A DNA stretch of 64,000 bases. Source: Ancylomarina subtilis. GTDB lineage: Bacteria > Bacteroidota > Bacteroidia > Bacteroidales > Marinifilaceae. Positions within the stretch are counted from its first letter, which is position 1. Each line of letters opens with the position of its first letter. The translations under genes were made by a program, and so were the position numbers. Shown piece after piece: positions 17,993 through 27,005 of the stretch. The notes beneath the pieces are model-generated. The model was not told the origin of the DNA. It made no database searches and saw only the letters and a list, made by a program, of their open reading frames with translations. The stretch is from the NCBI RefSeq assembly GCF_004217115.1, contig NZ_SHKN01000001.1:1367781-1431780 (forward strand), written 5' to 3'.

Positions 17993-19186
17993 TTAAATCT
18001 TTACAGCATCCATCGCTTTTATAAGAAGTTTACAAGCTTCATTAATCTCCTCATCAGTAATCACCAAAGGTGGTGCAATGCGAAAAGCGCCTGGGTAGAA
18101 TAAGAAAGGATCCATAACAATACCTAATTCATAGGCTTGCTTCATTATTTCAAGCATAATCTCCTGATTCTCCACATTTACAGCTATAAAAAGCCCCTTG
18201 TTTCGGAATCCCTTGATTAAAGGATGATCTTTTAAAAGAGAAATAAAAAGTTCACCTTTTCTATTGACATCTTCAATTATTTTATCTTCCAGCAACACTT
18301 CGAGTCCAGCCAAAGCAGCAGCACATGAAACCGGATGACCTCCAAAAGTAGTGATATGTCCCAGCATAGGATTAGACTTGAAACTGTCCAATATTCCTTT
18401 TTCAGATATAAACGCCCCAATTGGCATTCCCGCTCCCATTGCTTTAGCAAGCGTTAAAATATCGGGGATTACATTAAAATGCTCAAAGGCAAATAACTTT
18501 CCTGTACGTCCGAAGCCCATCTGTACTTCATCAAAAATCAAAAGTGCCCCAGTTTCATCACAACGCTTGCGTAGGGTATCCAAAAATTCCTGAGACGGAA
18601 TAATAAAGCCTGCTTCTGACTGAATCGGCTCCAATATCACACAAGCCGTTTTATTGGTGATCTTTTGAAGATCCTCAATATTGTCAAACTCAATCTGGCG
18701 AACATCAGGTAAAAGTGGGCGATATGCATTTTTCATTTCTTCATCTCCCAACACACTTAATGCGCCATGTGTACTCCCATGATAAGCATTATTGAAATGA
18801 ATAATTTCACTTCTTCCCGTATATCGTTTGGCCAATTTAATTGCGCCTTCGTTGGCTTCACTCCCCGAATTCACAAAATAAACCGAATTTAATTTGTCCG
18901 GTAAATTATCAACTAGAAGTTTAGCCAACTTAACCTGCGGTGTTTCAATAAACTCACCATAAACCATCAGGTGCATATATTTATCCACCTGATCTTTAAC
19001 GGCCTGTCTCACACGCGGATGACCATGACCTAAATTACTTACCGATACACCAGATACCAGGTCGAGGTATTTTTTCCCTTCAGGGGTATACATATATATT
19101 CCTTCTGCTCTTTCAATTTCGAGTGAAATTGGATAATCAGAGGTCGTTGCAACATGTTGCAAAAATAATTGTCGATTGGAAATCAT
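17993..19186 (-). CDS. Class-III pyridoxal-phosphate aminotransferase (acetylornithine/4-aminobutyrate type)
   Basis: 397 residues of the fold-type I class-III family. Diagnostic segments are the phosphate-binding region VNSGSEANEGAIKLAKRYTG, the DEVQMGFGRTG motif holding the PLP-pyridine aspartate, and LAKAMGAGMPIGAF with the Schiff-base lysine. Class-III enzymes transfer amino groups from omega-amino acids such as acetylornithine, ornithine or 4-aminobutyrate. No arginine, lysine or polyamine genes adjoin it, so substrate is undetermined. The following gene starts immediately after its stop. Confidence 0.88.
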   Translation of the reverse strand: MISNRQLFLQHVATTSDYPISLEIERAEGIYMYTPEGKKYLDLVSGVSVSNLGHGHPRVRQAVKDQVDKYMHLMVYGEFIETPQVKLAKLLVDNLPDKLNSVYFVNSGSEANEGAIKLAKRYTGRSEIIHFNNAYHGSTHGALSVLGDEEMKNAYRPLLPDVRQIEFDNIEDLQKITNKTACVILEPIQSEAGFIIPSQEFLDTLRKRCDETGALLIFDEVQMGFGRTGKLFAFEHFNVIPDILTLAKAMGAGMPIGAFISEKGILDSFKSNPMLGHITTFGGHPVSCAAALAGLEVLLEDKIIEDVNRKGELFISLLKDHPLIKGFRNKGLFIAVNVENQEIMLEIMKQAYELGIVMDPFLFYPGAFRIAPPLVITDEEINEACKLLIKAMDAVKI

Positions 19187-19301
19187 AAACTAAAATTTGA
19201 TAGACTACAAAAATCTTAAAAATTCCGGCCAAAAGAAAACGATATGCTTAAAATTATCCGCATTCCCCCAAAATCGAATTTTGAAATTTATTGATACTAA
19301 A

Positions 19302-19327
19302 AAAGGGTTTGCAGTCGCAAACCCTTT
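19302..19327 (-). terminator. Intrinsic terminator after the LytTR regulator gene
   Basis: A perfect 11-bp stem AAAGGGTTTGC/GCAAACCCTTT with a four-base loop lies just past the regulator stop, with a T run on the minus strand. Confidence 0.85.
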
Positions 19328-19348
19328 ACTATACGATTCAAATAACTC

Positions 19349-20062
19349 TTATCGAGTCATCAGATTGATATCACCCATTAATTTCTCGCGGTACGATTTT
19401 CCAATAGGAATCGACTTGGAGCCACCATCAGTTGTAATTACCACTGAATTATCTTCAATCATCTCAATCTTCTTAAGATTTACAACGTATGAACGGTGAA
19501 TTCTTGAGAATAAATGTGAAGGCATTTTGTCTTCAATAGCTTTCATTGTAAAGTGGATGGTATACTTATCTGTAAAAGTATTAACAACCACATAGTTTTC
19601 AAGTGCTTCAACCCAAAGAATATCATCATAATGCAGTCTTACAAGAGTTGAATTACTCTTAATAAAGATCTCATTATTTTCTGGAGTAAATACTGTACTT
19701 CCATTTTTATCTGCACGAGCGTTCACCTTGTTTACTGCCTTGAAAAAACGACTGTATGAAATTGGCTTTAATAAATAATCTGATACATCATACTCAAATG
19801 CCTCTAATGCATATTGCTCCTTAGATGAAATAATTATTACCTGAGGTGTTGTATTTAAACTATTCAAAAACTCCATTCCAGACATTTCAGGCATCTCAAC
19901 ATCAAGAAAAATCAAATCTATAGGATCATTTTTCTTAATATCATTAATAGCCTCAATTGCACTTGGGTAAGAAGCAATAAGTGTCAGATAATCTGTTCTT
20001 TCAATATAACTCTCAACAACTTTTCTTGAAAGTTTATCGTCATCAATTACAACACAATTCAT
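19349..20062 (-). CDS. LytTR-family response regulator
   Basis: 237 residues. The receiver domain has the acidic pocket near residues 7-9, the phosphorylation site Asp54 in LIFLDVEMP, and the switch Thr/Ser and Lys regions (IIISSKE, YLLKP). The LytTR DNA-binding domain covers about residues 135-237, including RIHRSYVVNLKKI. Such regulators usually pair with a membrane histidine kinase of the LytS/YehU type, but no kinase gene adjoins it, so it is an orphan here. LytTR proteins bind short direct repeats spaced about 21 bp apart. A -7 element TAAATTTG lies at 20140-20133 upstream. Confidence 0.92.
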   Translation of the reverse strand: MNCVVIDDDKLSRKVVESYIERTDYLTLIASYPSAIEAINDIKKNDPIDLIFLDVEMPEMSGMEFLNSLNTTPQVIIISSKEQYALEAFEYDVSDYLLKPISYSRFFKAVNKVNARADKNGSTVFTPENNEIFIKSNSTLVRLHYDDILWVEALENYVVVNTFTDKYTIHFTMKAIEDKMPSHLFSRIHRSYVVNLKKIEMIEDNSVVITTDGGSKSIPIGKSYREKLMGDINLMTR

Positions 20063-20132
20063 ATGATTAAATTTATTATATCAATTTTAAAATAAAAACT
20101 TAAGAGTTTACGAACCATTAAATTTCCGTGAC

Positions 20133-20140
20133 CAAATTTA
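20133..20140 (-). promoter_or_regulatory. Bacteroidota -7 element before the LytTR gene
   Basis: TAAATTTG on the minus strand matches TAnnTTTG exactly, 71 bases before the ATG. The -33 TTTG is not clearly present. Confidence 0.45.
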
Positions 20141-20229
20141 ATAATCTTTTCGTGAATGACGAAAAAAAATTCATTCTCTCTAGATAAACTTAACCAAATA
20201 ATGTGAGAAAGTAAACAAATCAATTCATT

Positions 20230-20919
20230 TTATTGCGATTTGATTGATTTTTTAAAACGATCGATCATTTTTTGACCACTCTTAAGTGATCTTTTATACC
20301 ACTCGAGCTTTAAATCAAGTTTTTCTTCATCAGATAGTTGCCAACTGATATCAGAACGGCGTAATGCTGAAGCTAAATGATTTAACACAAGAGAAGCCGA
20401 TACAGATATATTAAAACTCTCCGTAAAACCATACATAGGGATTTTAACAAACTCATCAGCATTGTCCATCACAACATCAGATAAACCCGTCAGTTCAGTT
20501 CCAAAAAAGAAAGCGGCCTTCCCCTTGGTAAGATCAAAATCGGGCAGTAAAACATCATTGGTATGTGGTGTTGTCGCAACAATTCGATAGCCCTCACTCC
20601 TCAAATGATTAATCGCATCAAGCGTATTTTCATCTTTGGAATTATATCTTTTCAAATCAATCCATTTTGAAGACCCCATTACAACCTTAGGATTGAGCTC
20701 ATACTGATTTGAGTTTTCAATAACATGTAAATCCTGCACCCCGAAACAATCACAAGATCTCATGACAGCACTTGCATTTTGAGGCTGAAATATATTTTCA
20801 AGAACAACCGTAATATAGCGGGTTCTGTCATTTACATTTTTGTCAATCAATTCAATTCGGTCTTCATTCATTACCGTTTCCAAAAATTGAATCAATTCTT
20901 GCTTTTGCTTAAAATTCAT
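20230..20919 (-). CDS. trmH: SpoU-family tRNA/rRNA 2'-O-methyltransferase, TrmH-like
   Basis: 229 residues of the SPOUT class. Motif 1 is present in NIFQPQNASAVMRSCDCFG, and the knot motifs FFFGTELTGLS and IPMYGFTESFNISVSASL that bind S-adenosylmethionine are intact. The order and length match TrmH, which methylates the ribose of G18 in tRNA. Other SpoU members target rRNA or other tRNA positions, so the exact site is family inference. Confidence 0.87.
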   Translation of the reverse strand: MNFKQKQELIQFLETVMNEDRIELIDKNVNDRTRYITVVLENIFQPQNASAVMRSCDCFGVQDLHVIENSNQYELNPKVVMGSSKWIDLKRYNSKDENTLDAINHLRSEGYRIVATTPHTNDVLLPDFDLTKGKAAFFFGTELTGLSDVVMDNADEFVKIPMYGFTESFNISVSASLVLNHLASALRRSDISWQLSDEEKLDLKLEWYKRSLKSGQKMIDRFKKSIKSQ

Positions 20920-20935
20920 ATGGCCTTAAAATTAA

Positions 20936-20965
20936 GAATAGCGATAATCAAAACTATCGCTATTC
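20936..20965 (-). terminator. Hairpin between HU and trmH
   Basis: An 11-bp perfect inverted repeat (GAATAGCGATA/TATCGCTATTC) lies 16 bases before the trmH start. It could be a second terminator for HU or a 5' leader hairpin of trmH. It lacks a long T run on the minus strand, so its role is unclear. Confidence 0.4.
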
Positions 20966-21000
20966 TAAATTTAGGTTAATTTCTAACCAAAATCATATAA

Positions 21001-21030
21001 AAAAAGGAGGTTAAAAGATAACCTCCTCTA
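21001..21030 (-). terminator. Intrinsic terminator after HU
   Basis: The stem AGGAGGTTA/TAACCTCCT followed on the minus strand by a T run lies just past the HU stop. Confidence 0.85.
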
Positions 21031-21047
21031 AATTTCTTATTCTTAAA

Positions 21048-21320
21048 TTATTGAATTGTGTCAACAAGCTCAGAACCTGCCTTAAATTTAATAACTTTTT
21101 TAGCTGGAATATCAATTGGCTTACCAGTTTGAGGGTTTCTTCCAGTTCTAGCTTCACGAGTTGAAACAGAGAATGAACCAAATCCGATAAGAGCTACTCT
21201 ATCTTCACCTTTAAGAGCTTCAGAAGTAGTTTCGATAAAAGCATCAAGAGCTTTTTTTGCATCAGCTTTAGTTAAACCGGCTTTGTTAGCCATTGCTTCA
21301 ATTAATTGAGCCTTGTTCAT
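21048..21320 (-). CDS. hup: HU-family DNA-binding protein
   Basis: 90 residues, the exact size of bacterial HU. The beta-arm region FSVSTREARTGRNPQTGKPI with the conserved R-x-G-R-N-P-x-T-G signature and the C-terminal FKAGSELVD are diagnostic. HU is an abundant histone-like protein that bends and compacts DNA. It has its own promoter and terminator, as expected for a highly expressed single gene. Confidence 0.97.
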   Translation of the reverse strand: MNKAQLIEAMANKAGLTKADAKKALDAFIETTSEALKGEDRVALIGFGSFSVSTREARTGRNPQTGKPIDIPAKKVIKFKAGSELVDTIQ

Positions 21321-21372
21321 AATTTATAAGTTTTTTGGGTTAATAAAAATGTTTTTTTATCTGAATCACACA

Positions 21373-21403
21373 CAAATATAACGGTTTTCTTAAGCTTTGC
21401 AAA
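21373..21403 (-). promoter_or_regulatory. Consensus Bacteroidota promoter of the HU gene
   Basis: On the minus strand TTTG (21403-21400), a 19-base spacer and TATATTTG (21380-21373) match the phylum's primary-sigma promoter TTTG-N19-TAnnTTTG exactly. The predicted start leaves a leader of about 45-50 bases before the HU ATG. Confidence 0.8.
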
Positions 21404-21688
21404 TTTCGAAGCATAAAAATTCGTTTTTTTATGATTTTAAAGTGTCAACATAATAAACCTCCACTCCCCCTATTTTCACTGGATTACAGACTAAATCGAC
21501 GCATATCTTTCATCAAGTTCTTTACTCTAGTTAAACTTCAAGCTACCAATAAAGTCATTCACGACTGTACCTGAACATACACAACCGGCTCATAACCAAT
21601 ACAAAACAACAAATACTATTAAAAAGACCCGATTAAATTTAGACTTGCCTTATTCGATATGAGAGCAAAAAGCAGCTAAAATCGACAA
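21404..21688. other. Intergenic stretch between HU and the B12 transporter genes
   Basis: Part of a 368-bp gap. Apart from the HU promoter (listed separately) I see no gene, strong hairpin or repeat here; the transporter operon has no obvious terminator. Confidence 0.5.
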
Positions 21689-22714
21689 TCACAGTTTTTT
21701 GTTTAAACCAAGTAGCAAATCGTGTATACTCCTACAATAAGTCACCTCACCATTTTTATGAATCTCCCATTCCATTTTATCTTCCTTGAGATGAATGGAA
21801 CAATCACCAGTTTTTTCACAAGTAACCTGATAACCTTCACGGGATAAAGCTCGCTGAGTCCAAAACCCCATAACGTCATTTCCGATCAACTGAACTGTTT
21901 GTTTTTTCTGGTAGTTCATTATAAAATTACCCGATTTTCTATCAAAATTAAATGACTTGTTTTTAAAGGTTTGTTCAATACTCCCAGAAAGAACTAAATC
22001 CTCAGGTGCCCCGATTTTCAAATCACTATTCTTAGACATCAACCAAATAATATCTGCGGCCTGAAGGGCCAGGTCAAGTTCATGGGTGGATAATAGTATT
22101 GCCTTATCCGTTTCTTTTGCCAGATTTCTTAAAAGCCTCATAATCTCAACCCGATTAGGCAGGTCGAGATGCGCAGTGGGTTCATCTAACATGATCAGTG
22201 GCGTATCCTGAGCTAAGGCCTTCGCAATCATCACCCGTTGGCGTTCCCCATCACTTAGCTGATTAATAAACTTATTGGCATAGGACCACAAGCCGACTTG
22301 CTCTAAAGCCCACTTTATCATCGATTCGTCTTTTTCAGACAGTCGCCCCATCCATGACGTATACGGATGTCGACCTAAAGACACAATATGGTATACAGAA
22401 AGATTACCAACTTGAAGACGTTCGGTTAAGACAATACTTAGCAAACGTGCAATCTCACCAAAATTACGTTCCCGAATAGGCACTCCCTCAACCAGCGTTT
22501 TTCCTTTCAAAGGAGCTTGTAAACCTGCTATGGTACGCATCAGAGTCGATTTCCCAGATCCATTAGGTCCCAAAAGACACACCAACTCCCCCCTTCGAAT
22601 TGTCAAATTAAGATCAGACAAAAGACATAAATCCTCGCTTCTCTTTTGCTTATATCCTATCGATAAGCCATCGGTTTCCAATATGTCTTTAAAGTAATTA
22701 TCAGTCACGGTCAT
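21689..22714 (-). CDS. btuD: Vitamin B12 ABC transporter ATP-binding protein
   Basis: 341 residues. The ATPase of the FecE/BtuD group has Walker A GPNGSGKST, signature LSDGERQRV and Walker B IMLDEPTAHLD. About 90 extra C-terminal residues beyond the usual 250 (from around FNFDRKSGN) form an added domain of unknown role, often seen in Bacteroidota homologues. It is third in the operon after the substrate-binding protein and permease, and the cobalamin riboswitch upstream identifies the cargo as B12 or a related corrinoid rather than ferric siderophore. Confidence 0.88.
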   Translation of the reverse strand: MTVTDNYFKDILETDGLSIGYKQKRSEDLCLLSDLNLTIRRGELVCLLGPNGSGKSTLMRTIAGLQAPLKGKTLVEGVPIRERNFGEIARLLSIVLTERLQVGNLSVYHIVSLGRHPYTSWMGRLSEKDESMIKWALEQVGLWSYANKFINQLSDGERQRVMIAKALAQDTPLIMLDEPTAHLDLPNRVEIMRLLRNLAKETDKAILLSTHELDLALQAADIIWLMSKNSDLKIGAPEDLVLSGSIEQTFKNKSFNFDRKSGNFIMNYQKKQTVQLIGNDVMGFWTQRALSREGYQVTCEKTGDCSIHLKEDKMEWEIHKNGEVTYCRSIHDLLLGLNKKL

Positions 22715-22768
22715 TAAAATTTCTCAATACACAATTCAAAAACTGAATCTTCATTTTAAACTAATCTT

Positions 22769-23809
22769 CTAAGAAAAAGACGCTTTAACACTTCTGCTTC
22801 TCAAGATTACCCATATCACGACAGGACCTCCAAAAATTGCAGTCACCGAATTTATGGGCAAGGTCGTTTGATTTCCTGGAACTTGAGATAGGATATCACA
22901 AATCAACATCAAAACAGCACCTATGAGAACTACTGCTGGCAACAGAACCTTATGACTAGCCGTACCAAAAATAGCTCTCGCCATATGAGGAACAGCCACA
23001 CCAATAAATGCTATTGGTCCCGTAAATGCCGTTAAAGTCCCAGCAACCAGAGCTGTGCTAATAATCACCCAAATTCGGGTTCTGTTTACCGAAATTCCAA
23101 CACCCCGGGCATAATTCTCACCTAGCAGCAAAGCATCGAGAGGTTTTATAAGAATAAAAGACATCAACAAACCAATAATAACGACAGGTGCCATCAAATG
23201 CATCTCATTCCACGTCACACCACTAAGACTACCAAAAGTCCATACAATAAAACTTTGAAGCTGTTCGGGATCACTAAAATATTGTAATATATTAACGACT
23301 GCACCAGTAATGCTCCCAAACATGATCCCAATAATCAAGAGAGAAACACTATCGGAAATTCGGATTGAAGCCATTCCAATAATTATAAAAATGATAGAAG
23401 CTCCTGCAATAGCAGATACCACTAAAGCCCAACTTCCAAGAAAACCATAAATGGCGCCAAAAACACCTGGAAGTAAAGCCGAAGCCATTACCATTAAAGC
23501 AACCCCCAAGCTTGCACCAGAGCTAATACCTAAAACGTAAGGTCCGGCTAAAGGATTTCGAAATAAAGTTTGCATCATCAAACCCGAAACAGACAATCCC
23601 GCACCGACAAGAATTGCAGTGATTGCTTTGGGTAACCTGAAATTTAGTATTATATAATTCCATGAGGTTTTCACATCTTCCCCTGTAAGAATTGCTATAA
23701 TTTTATCGGAAGGTATACTCACACTTCCCAATACAAGATCGACAACCAAAAAGACAGCTATCAAAACGATGAGGCCTACCAATAGAAATATTTTAGTCTT
23801 ATTCTGCAT
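22769..23809 (-). CDS. btuC: Vitamin B12 ABC transporter permease (FecCD family)
   Basis: 346 residues with about ten transmembrane segments, the size and layout of BtuC/FecCD permeases. Typical segments include FRLPKAITAILVGAGLSVSG, then LMQTLFRNPLAGPYVLGISSGASLG split across helices 2-3, and FTGPIAFIGVAVPHMAR near the coupling helix. It forms a homodimer with two ATPase subunits. The genes lie in order binding protein, permease, ATPase, with gaps of 43 and 54 bp. Confidence 0.92.
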   Translation of the reverse strand: MQNKTKIFLLVGLIVLIAVFLVVDLVLGSVSIPSDKIIAILTGEDVKTSWNYIILNFRLPKAITAILVGAGLSVSGLMMQTLFRNPLAGPYVLGISSGASLGVALMVMASALLPGVFGAIYGFLGSWALVVSAIAGASIIFIIIGMASIRISDSVSLLIIGIMFGSITGAVVNILQYFSDPEQLQSFIVWTFGSLSGVTWNEMHLMAPVVIIGLLMSFILIKPLDALLLGENYARGVGISVNRTRIWVIISTALVAGTLTAFTGPIAFIGVAVPHMARAIFGTASHKVLLPAVVLIGAVLMLICDILSQVPGNQTTLPINSVTAIFGGPVVIWVILRSRSVKASFS

Positions 23810-23852
23810 TTCTTAATTCAATTATCTTTTCTTTCTAAAATGAACAATTCTC

Positions 23853-25040
23853 CTAATTCAATTTTTGGTAAAAATACAGCTCATAATCAGGAAACAACTC
23901 CGGATGCAAAATCTTAGCAACATCTTTAAGCATCAGATCCGGACGTATTACACCCGATTCAAAATAATCATTAGCTCCTTTTGCATTCTTACGCTTTGTC
24001 ATAGAATAAACCTGACCATCCTTATAAGCCTGAAATAAAGTATAACGTTCATCTAAATCGGCCATCTCCTTCAAACTTCGACACTGAGCTGGTCCAAACC
24101 AAATTTTAGCCCCGGATTGTTTCTCTAAAACCACCTCGAAACTTAAGGGGATACTCCCTTGAGAGGAATCTGAAAACCAGCAATAGTCTCCTTTTGCATC
24201 TCGCAACAACTGAGCTAAATAACTTTGTCCTCCAGGCATATACCAAACGCCCTTGAAATGATATCCGGAAATAACTCCCGGCCTATTTGTCACGTGACTA
24301 ATTTCCGATTTGATACTCAAGTATCGCTCCTCAAGTGTAGTAAAGAGTTTATCTGCCTTTTGCTCCTCATTAAAAAAAGCTGCTATAAACTTAGCCCACT
24401 CTGCTCGAGCTAGAAGGCTACTTTCCATCCACTCAATATTAAAAGCCACGGGCAAACCCGCATCTATCAATTTGGCTTCGTCATTTGAGATTTTCATATA
24501 GCCTGATACCATAACAAGTTCAGGCGAAATATCGACAAGTTTTTCAAAATCGAAAGCCATCCCCTGGCCGGATCCCGCACCAACAACCTCTCCTTTCTCG
24601 ATTCGCTTATTTAAATCGTCACTATAGATTCTATCAGGCATGGATACAGCGACTACCTTATCAAGCACTCCAAGAAAATTCAAAATTCCAATTTGAGTAT
24701 TCGACAGTGAAGCAATACTCCTAATTGGAACTTCAATAACCTGTCCATCGGATGGCAAACTCAGCTTTTGTTTTTTACCTCTGGGAATTAAATAATATTT
24801 CTGAAAAATCTCACCCTTATTCCAGGGATTCAGAACAGACAATTCTTTGTATCCATTATGCCGCTCGATTTTAAACCCCTTGGCATACTTGATTTTTGAA
24901 ATAAATTGGAATGATGAATCAACCGAAACAGATTGATTTTCAGTTTTAGATTCGGTTTTCTTACTTGAAAACTGAACACAAGAGGTGACCAGAAATACAC
25001 TAAATGCTATAGCTAGCATCATTAATTGACGAATACCCAT
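23853..25040 (-). CDS. btuF: Vitamin B12 ABC transporter substrate-binding lipoprotein
   Basis: 395 residues of the class-III (BtuF/FhuD) binding-protein fold. A lipoprotein signal ends at the cysteine in FLVTSC (near residue 21), so it is anchored in the envelope. Segments such as IASLSNTQIGILNFLGVLDKV and FEKLVDISPELVMVSGY are typical of the first lobe and hinge. As first gene behind the cobalamin riboswitch it would capture B12 in the periplasm and hand it to the permease. Confidence 0.88.
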   Translation of the reverse strand: MGIRQLMMLAIAFSVFLVTSCVQFSSKKTESKTENQSVSVDSSFQFISKIKYAKGFKIERHNGYKELSVLNPWNKGEIFQKYYLIPRGKKQKLSLPSDGQVIEVPIRSIASLSNTQIGILNFLGVLDKVVAVSMPDRIYSDDLNKRIEKGEVVGAGSGQGMAFDFEKLVDISPELVMVSGYMKISNDEAKLIDAGLPVAFNIEWMESSLLARAEWAKFIAAFFNEEQKADKLFTTLEERYLSIKSEISHVTNRPGVISGYHFKGVWYMPGGQSYLAQLLRDAKGDYCWFSDSSQGSIPLSFEVVLEKQSGAKIWFGPAQCRSLKEMADLDERYTLFQAYKDGQVYSMTKRKNAKGANDYFESGVIRPDLMLKDVAKILHPELFPDYELYFYQKLN

Positions 25041-25129
25041 TACATAAAATTAGAATGGGAAGCAGAAAAGAAGACATAACTTCTCAGTTATGATCTCGTT
25101 ACTCAACTCCCGAAGTTACGAATAAAAAT

Positions 25130-25335
25130 AAATTGAGGCAGGTCTTCTGGCTTATCCATTCAAACCCCTTCCCATTTCCTCAAATCAACTGAGATTGAAA
25201 TAGTGGTTATATTGTTTGAACATACAATTCGAAAAATCGAACAGGACTTACAGCTGCGGGAACAGCTCCGGCTTTAAACCGGATTCCCTTTTAATTCCTT
25301 GCATAAGGAAACCTATTTGCTGCAAAGCTATGCAA
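25130..25335 (-). ncRNA. Cobalamin (adenosylcobalamin) riboswitch
   Basis: Read on the minus strand, all landmarks of the cobalamin aptamer appear in order: TTAAAAGGGAATCCGG, the paired GCCGG, CTGTTCCCGCAGCTGTAA, and near the 3' end the B12 box AGCCAGAAGACCTGCC (25152-25137). The aptamer ends about 90 bases before the btuF start. No strong terminator hairpin with a T run follows, so control is probably translational. B12 binding would lower expression of the importer. Confidence 0.95.
25323..25330 (-). promoter_or_regulatory. -7 element of the riboswitch transcript
   Basis: TAGCTTTG on the minus strand matches TAnnTTTG and would start transcription right at the 5' edge of the aptamer. A partial -33 (CTTG) lies 22 bases upstream. 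Confidence 0.55.
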
Positions 25336-25388
25336 TATTTATAAAAAATAAGCAAGCCAACCTTTTTCCTTATCAAAATTGAATAGAA

Positions 25389-25418
25389 AAAGAGGCTATT
25401 GACAAACAATAACCTCTT
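25389..25418 (-). terminator. Intrinsic terminator after the SPFH/RHH pair
   Basis: The stem AAGAGG-TATTG/CAATA-CCTCTT with one mismatch, followed by T residues on the minus strand, lies just past the stop of the small gene at 25424. Confidence 0.7.
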
Positions 25419-25423
25419 CTTCG

Positions 25424-25618
25424 TTAGACATCTCCTTCCTTATCGGTATCTTCTTCAAGAGAGCTCTCTTTTTTCTTTCGTCCGGAATCCTTTAGAGATT
25501 TATCTATAATCCATTCAATTTGCCCATTGACACTTCGAAATTCATCAGACGCCCACTTCTCCAACTTTTTATAGATTTCCGGATTTAATCGCAAAACAAA
25601 GGATTTCTTTTTCGTCAT
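25424..25618 (-). CDS. Arc-type ribbon-helix-helix protein
   Basis: 64 residues. The N-terminal KKSFVLRLNPEIYKKLEKWA is a typical ribbon-helix-helix start (beta strand then helix), continuing through VNGQIEWIIDKSLKDSG, as in Arc/MetJ-type DNA-binding proteins. The C-terminus is an acidic, charged tail. It starts 9 bases after the SPFH gene. Pairing of SPFH-domain genes with a small Arc-like gene recurs in bacteria. It may regulate the pair or act with the SPFH protein; neither is shown here. Confidence 0.85.
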   Translation of the reverse strand: MTKKKSFVLRLNPEIYKKLEKWASDEFRSVNGQIEWIIDKSLKDSGRKKKESSLEEDTDKEGDV

Positions 25619-25627
25619 ATTCTTAAA

Positions 25628-26482
25628 TTATTGATACAAACTACCTGTATTCAAAACAGGTGTTGCATCCTTATCAGAACAAAGCACAACCATCAAGCTA
25701 CTTACCATAGTTGCTTTCTTATCTTCGTCCAATTCAATTACATCTTTTTCTTTAAGTTGCTCAAGAGCCATTTCAACCATACTGACGGCACCTTCAACAA
25801 TTTTAAATCGGGCAGCAACAACTGCTGTGGCCTGCTGACGACGCAACATCGCTCCTGCAATTTCCGAAGCATATGCCAGATAGTTGATTCTAGCTTCCAT
25901 CACTTCAATTCCTGCAATTTCAAGCCTTTCAGAAAGCTCTCTTTCAAGCAATTCACTCACCTCATTACCACCTGAACGCAAAGTGATCTCAGCCTGCTCA
26001 TCTTCAAAATTATCATAAGGATAAGATCCGGCCATTCCTCTGATAGCAGCCTCGGATTGAATCGCAACAAAATTTGAATAATCATTGACATCAAAAGTTG
26101 CCTTAAACGTATCCCTCACACGCCATACCAAAACAACACCAATCATAATTGGATTACCAATTTTATCATTGACCTTAATCGGATCACTATCAAGATTTCG
26201 CGCTCTCAAAGATACTTTTCTCTTTGAAAAAAATGGGTTTACCCAGAAAAAACCATTTGCTTTTACAGTGCCTTTATATTCTCCAAACAAGATTAAAACA
26301 ACAGACTGATTCGGATTAACAATCACAAAGCCCGGTATCATAAAAATTGCAGCCAAAATGGCAATCACAAAAGCCGGATGATGAATAACTGCCAATCCAA
26401 AAACCCCAGCTAAAATTAAAATCAGGACTGAAAAAATCATAAAGTAGCCTGAAATTGGTGAAAAACTCTTCTCTTGTTTCAT
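25628..26482 (-). CDS. SPFH/Band-7 domain membrane protein
   Basis: 284 residues. Two hydrophobic N-terminal segments (about residues 12-55) are followed by PGFVIVNPNQSVVLILFGEYKG, the start of a Band-7 domain, and by helical segments with EVMEARINYLAYASEIAGAM. SPFH proteins form large rings on membranes and organise microdomains or control proteases. The adjoining gene encodes an Arc-like protein. There is no adjacent NfeD gene, so the flotillin/NfeD type is unlikely. Confidence 0.9.
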   Translation of the reverse strand: MKQEKSFSPISGYFMIFSVLILILAGVFGLAVIHHPAFVIAILAAIFMIPGFVIVNPNQSVVLILFGEYKGTVKANGFFWVNPFFSKRKVSLRARNLDSDPIKVNDKIGNPIMIGVVLVWRVRDTFKATFDVNDYSNFVAIQSEAAIRGMAGSYPYDNFEDEQAEITLRSGGNEVSELLERELSERLEIAGIEVMEARINYLAYASEIAGAMLRRQQATAVVAARFKIVEGAVSMVEMALEQLKEKDVIELDEDKKATMVSSLMVVLCSDKDATPVLNTGSLYQ

Positions 26483-27005
26483 AATTATATGCTTTTGATA
26501 TTATTTTGATATTAAACCTAAAGAATTTATTTTAATTAAACAAGTCTTCGTTTTCGAAGAGTCTAAAAAACTAGTCTTTAAACATTAAAGATCAAATTTA
26601 ATTATCAATAAAACTTATGCATGTAATACTCAAGTTATGTTCAAATACCACAGGCAAACTCGTCATAAAAATCGAATAGTTTTAATAATTTATTACACTT
26701 AGCACAAGTCATATTTTTGTTAAGTTAAAAACAACAAACTTCTTATTTAAATCAATTCGACTTGCTTTTAACAAAGAACTTGTCATCCAGACACTTAGAT
26801 ATATCACTACTCATAACACATTGATAATCAGCAAATGAAAATAATTTGATTTTTTTTTATTCTCTAACAGCTGATGTTTCAAGGGCTAAATCTTCTTTTT
26901 TAAAAGTCAAGTTTAAATTCATTTTTTTTACAGATTTTTTTTATCCAAATTTGCATGACCCAACAAAATCTAACCATTAAAACGACTTAAAATTCTGAAC
27001 AAGAA
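26483..27005. other. AT-rich region upstream of dnaA
   Basis: 523 bases between diverging genes. No gene is visible. I looked for DnaA boxes (TTATNCACA and complement) and found none convincing, so I do not call an origin. CAAATTTG at about 26946-26953 is a 7-of-8 match to the -7 element and could serve dnaA. Confidence 0.5.

Noticed and set aside
26483-27005. Replication origin beside dnaA
   Set aside because: The region is AT-rich, but no cluster of DnaA boxes was found on either strand by eye. A GC-skew plot of the whole chromosome would decide.
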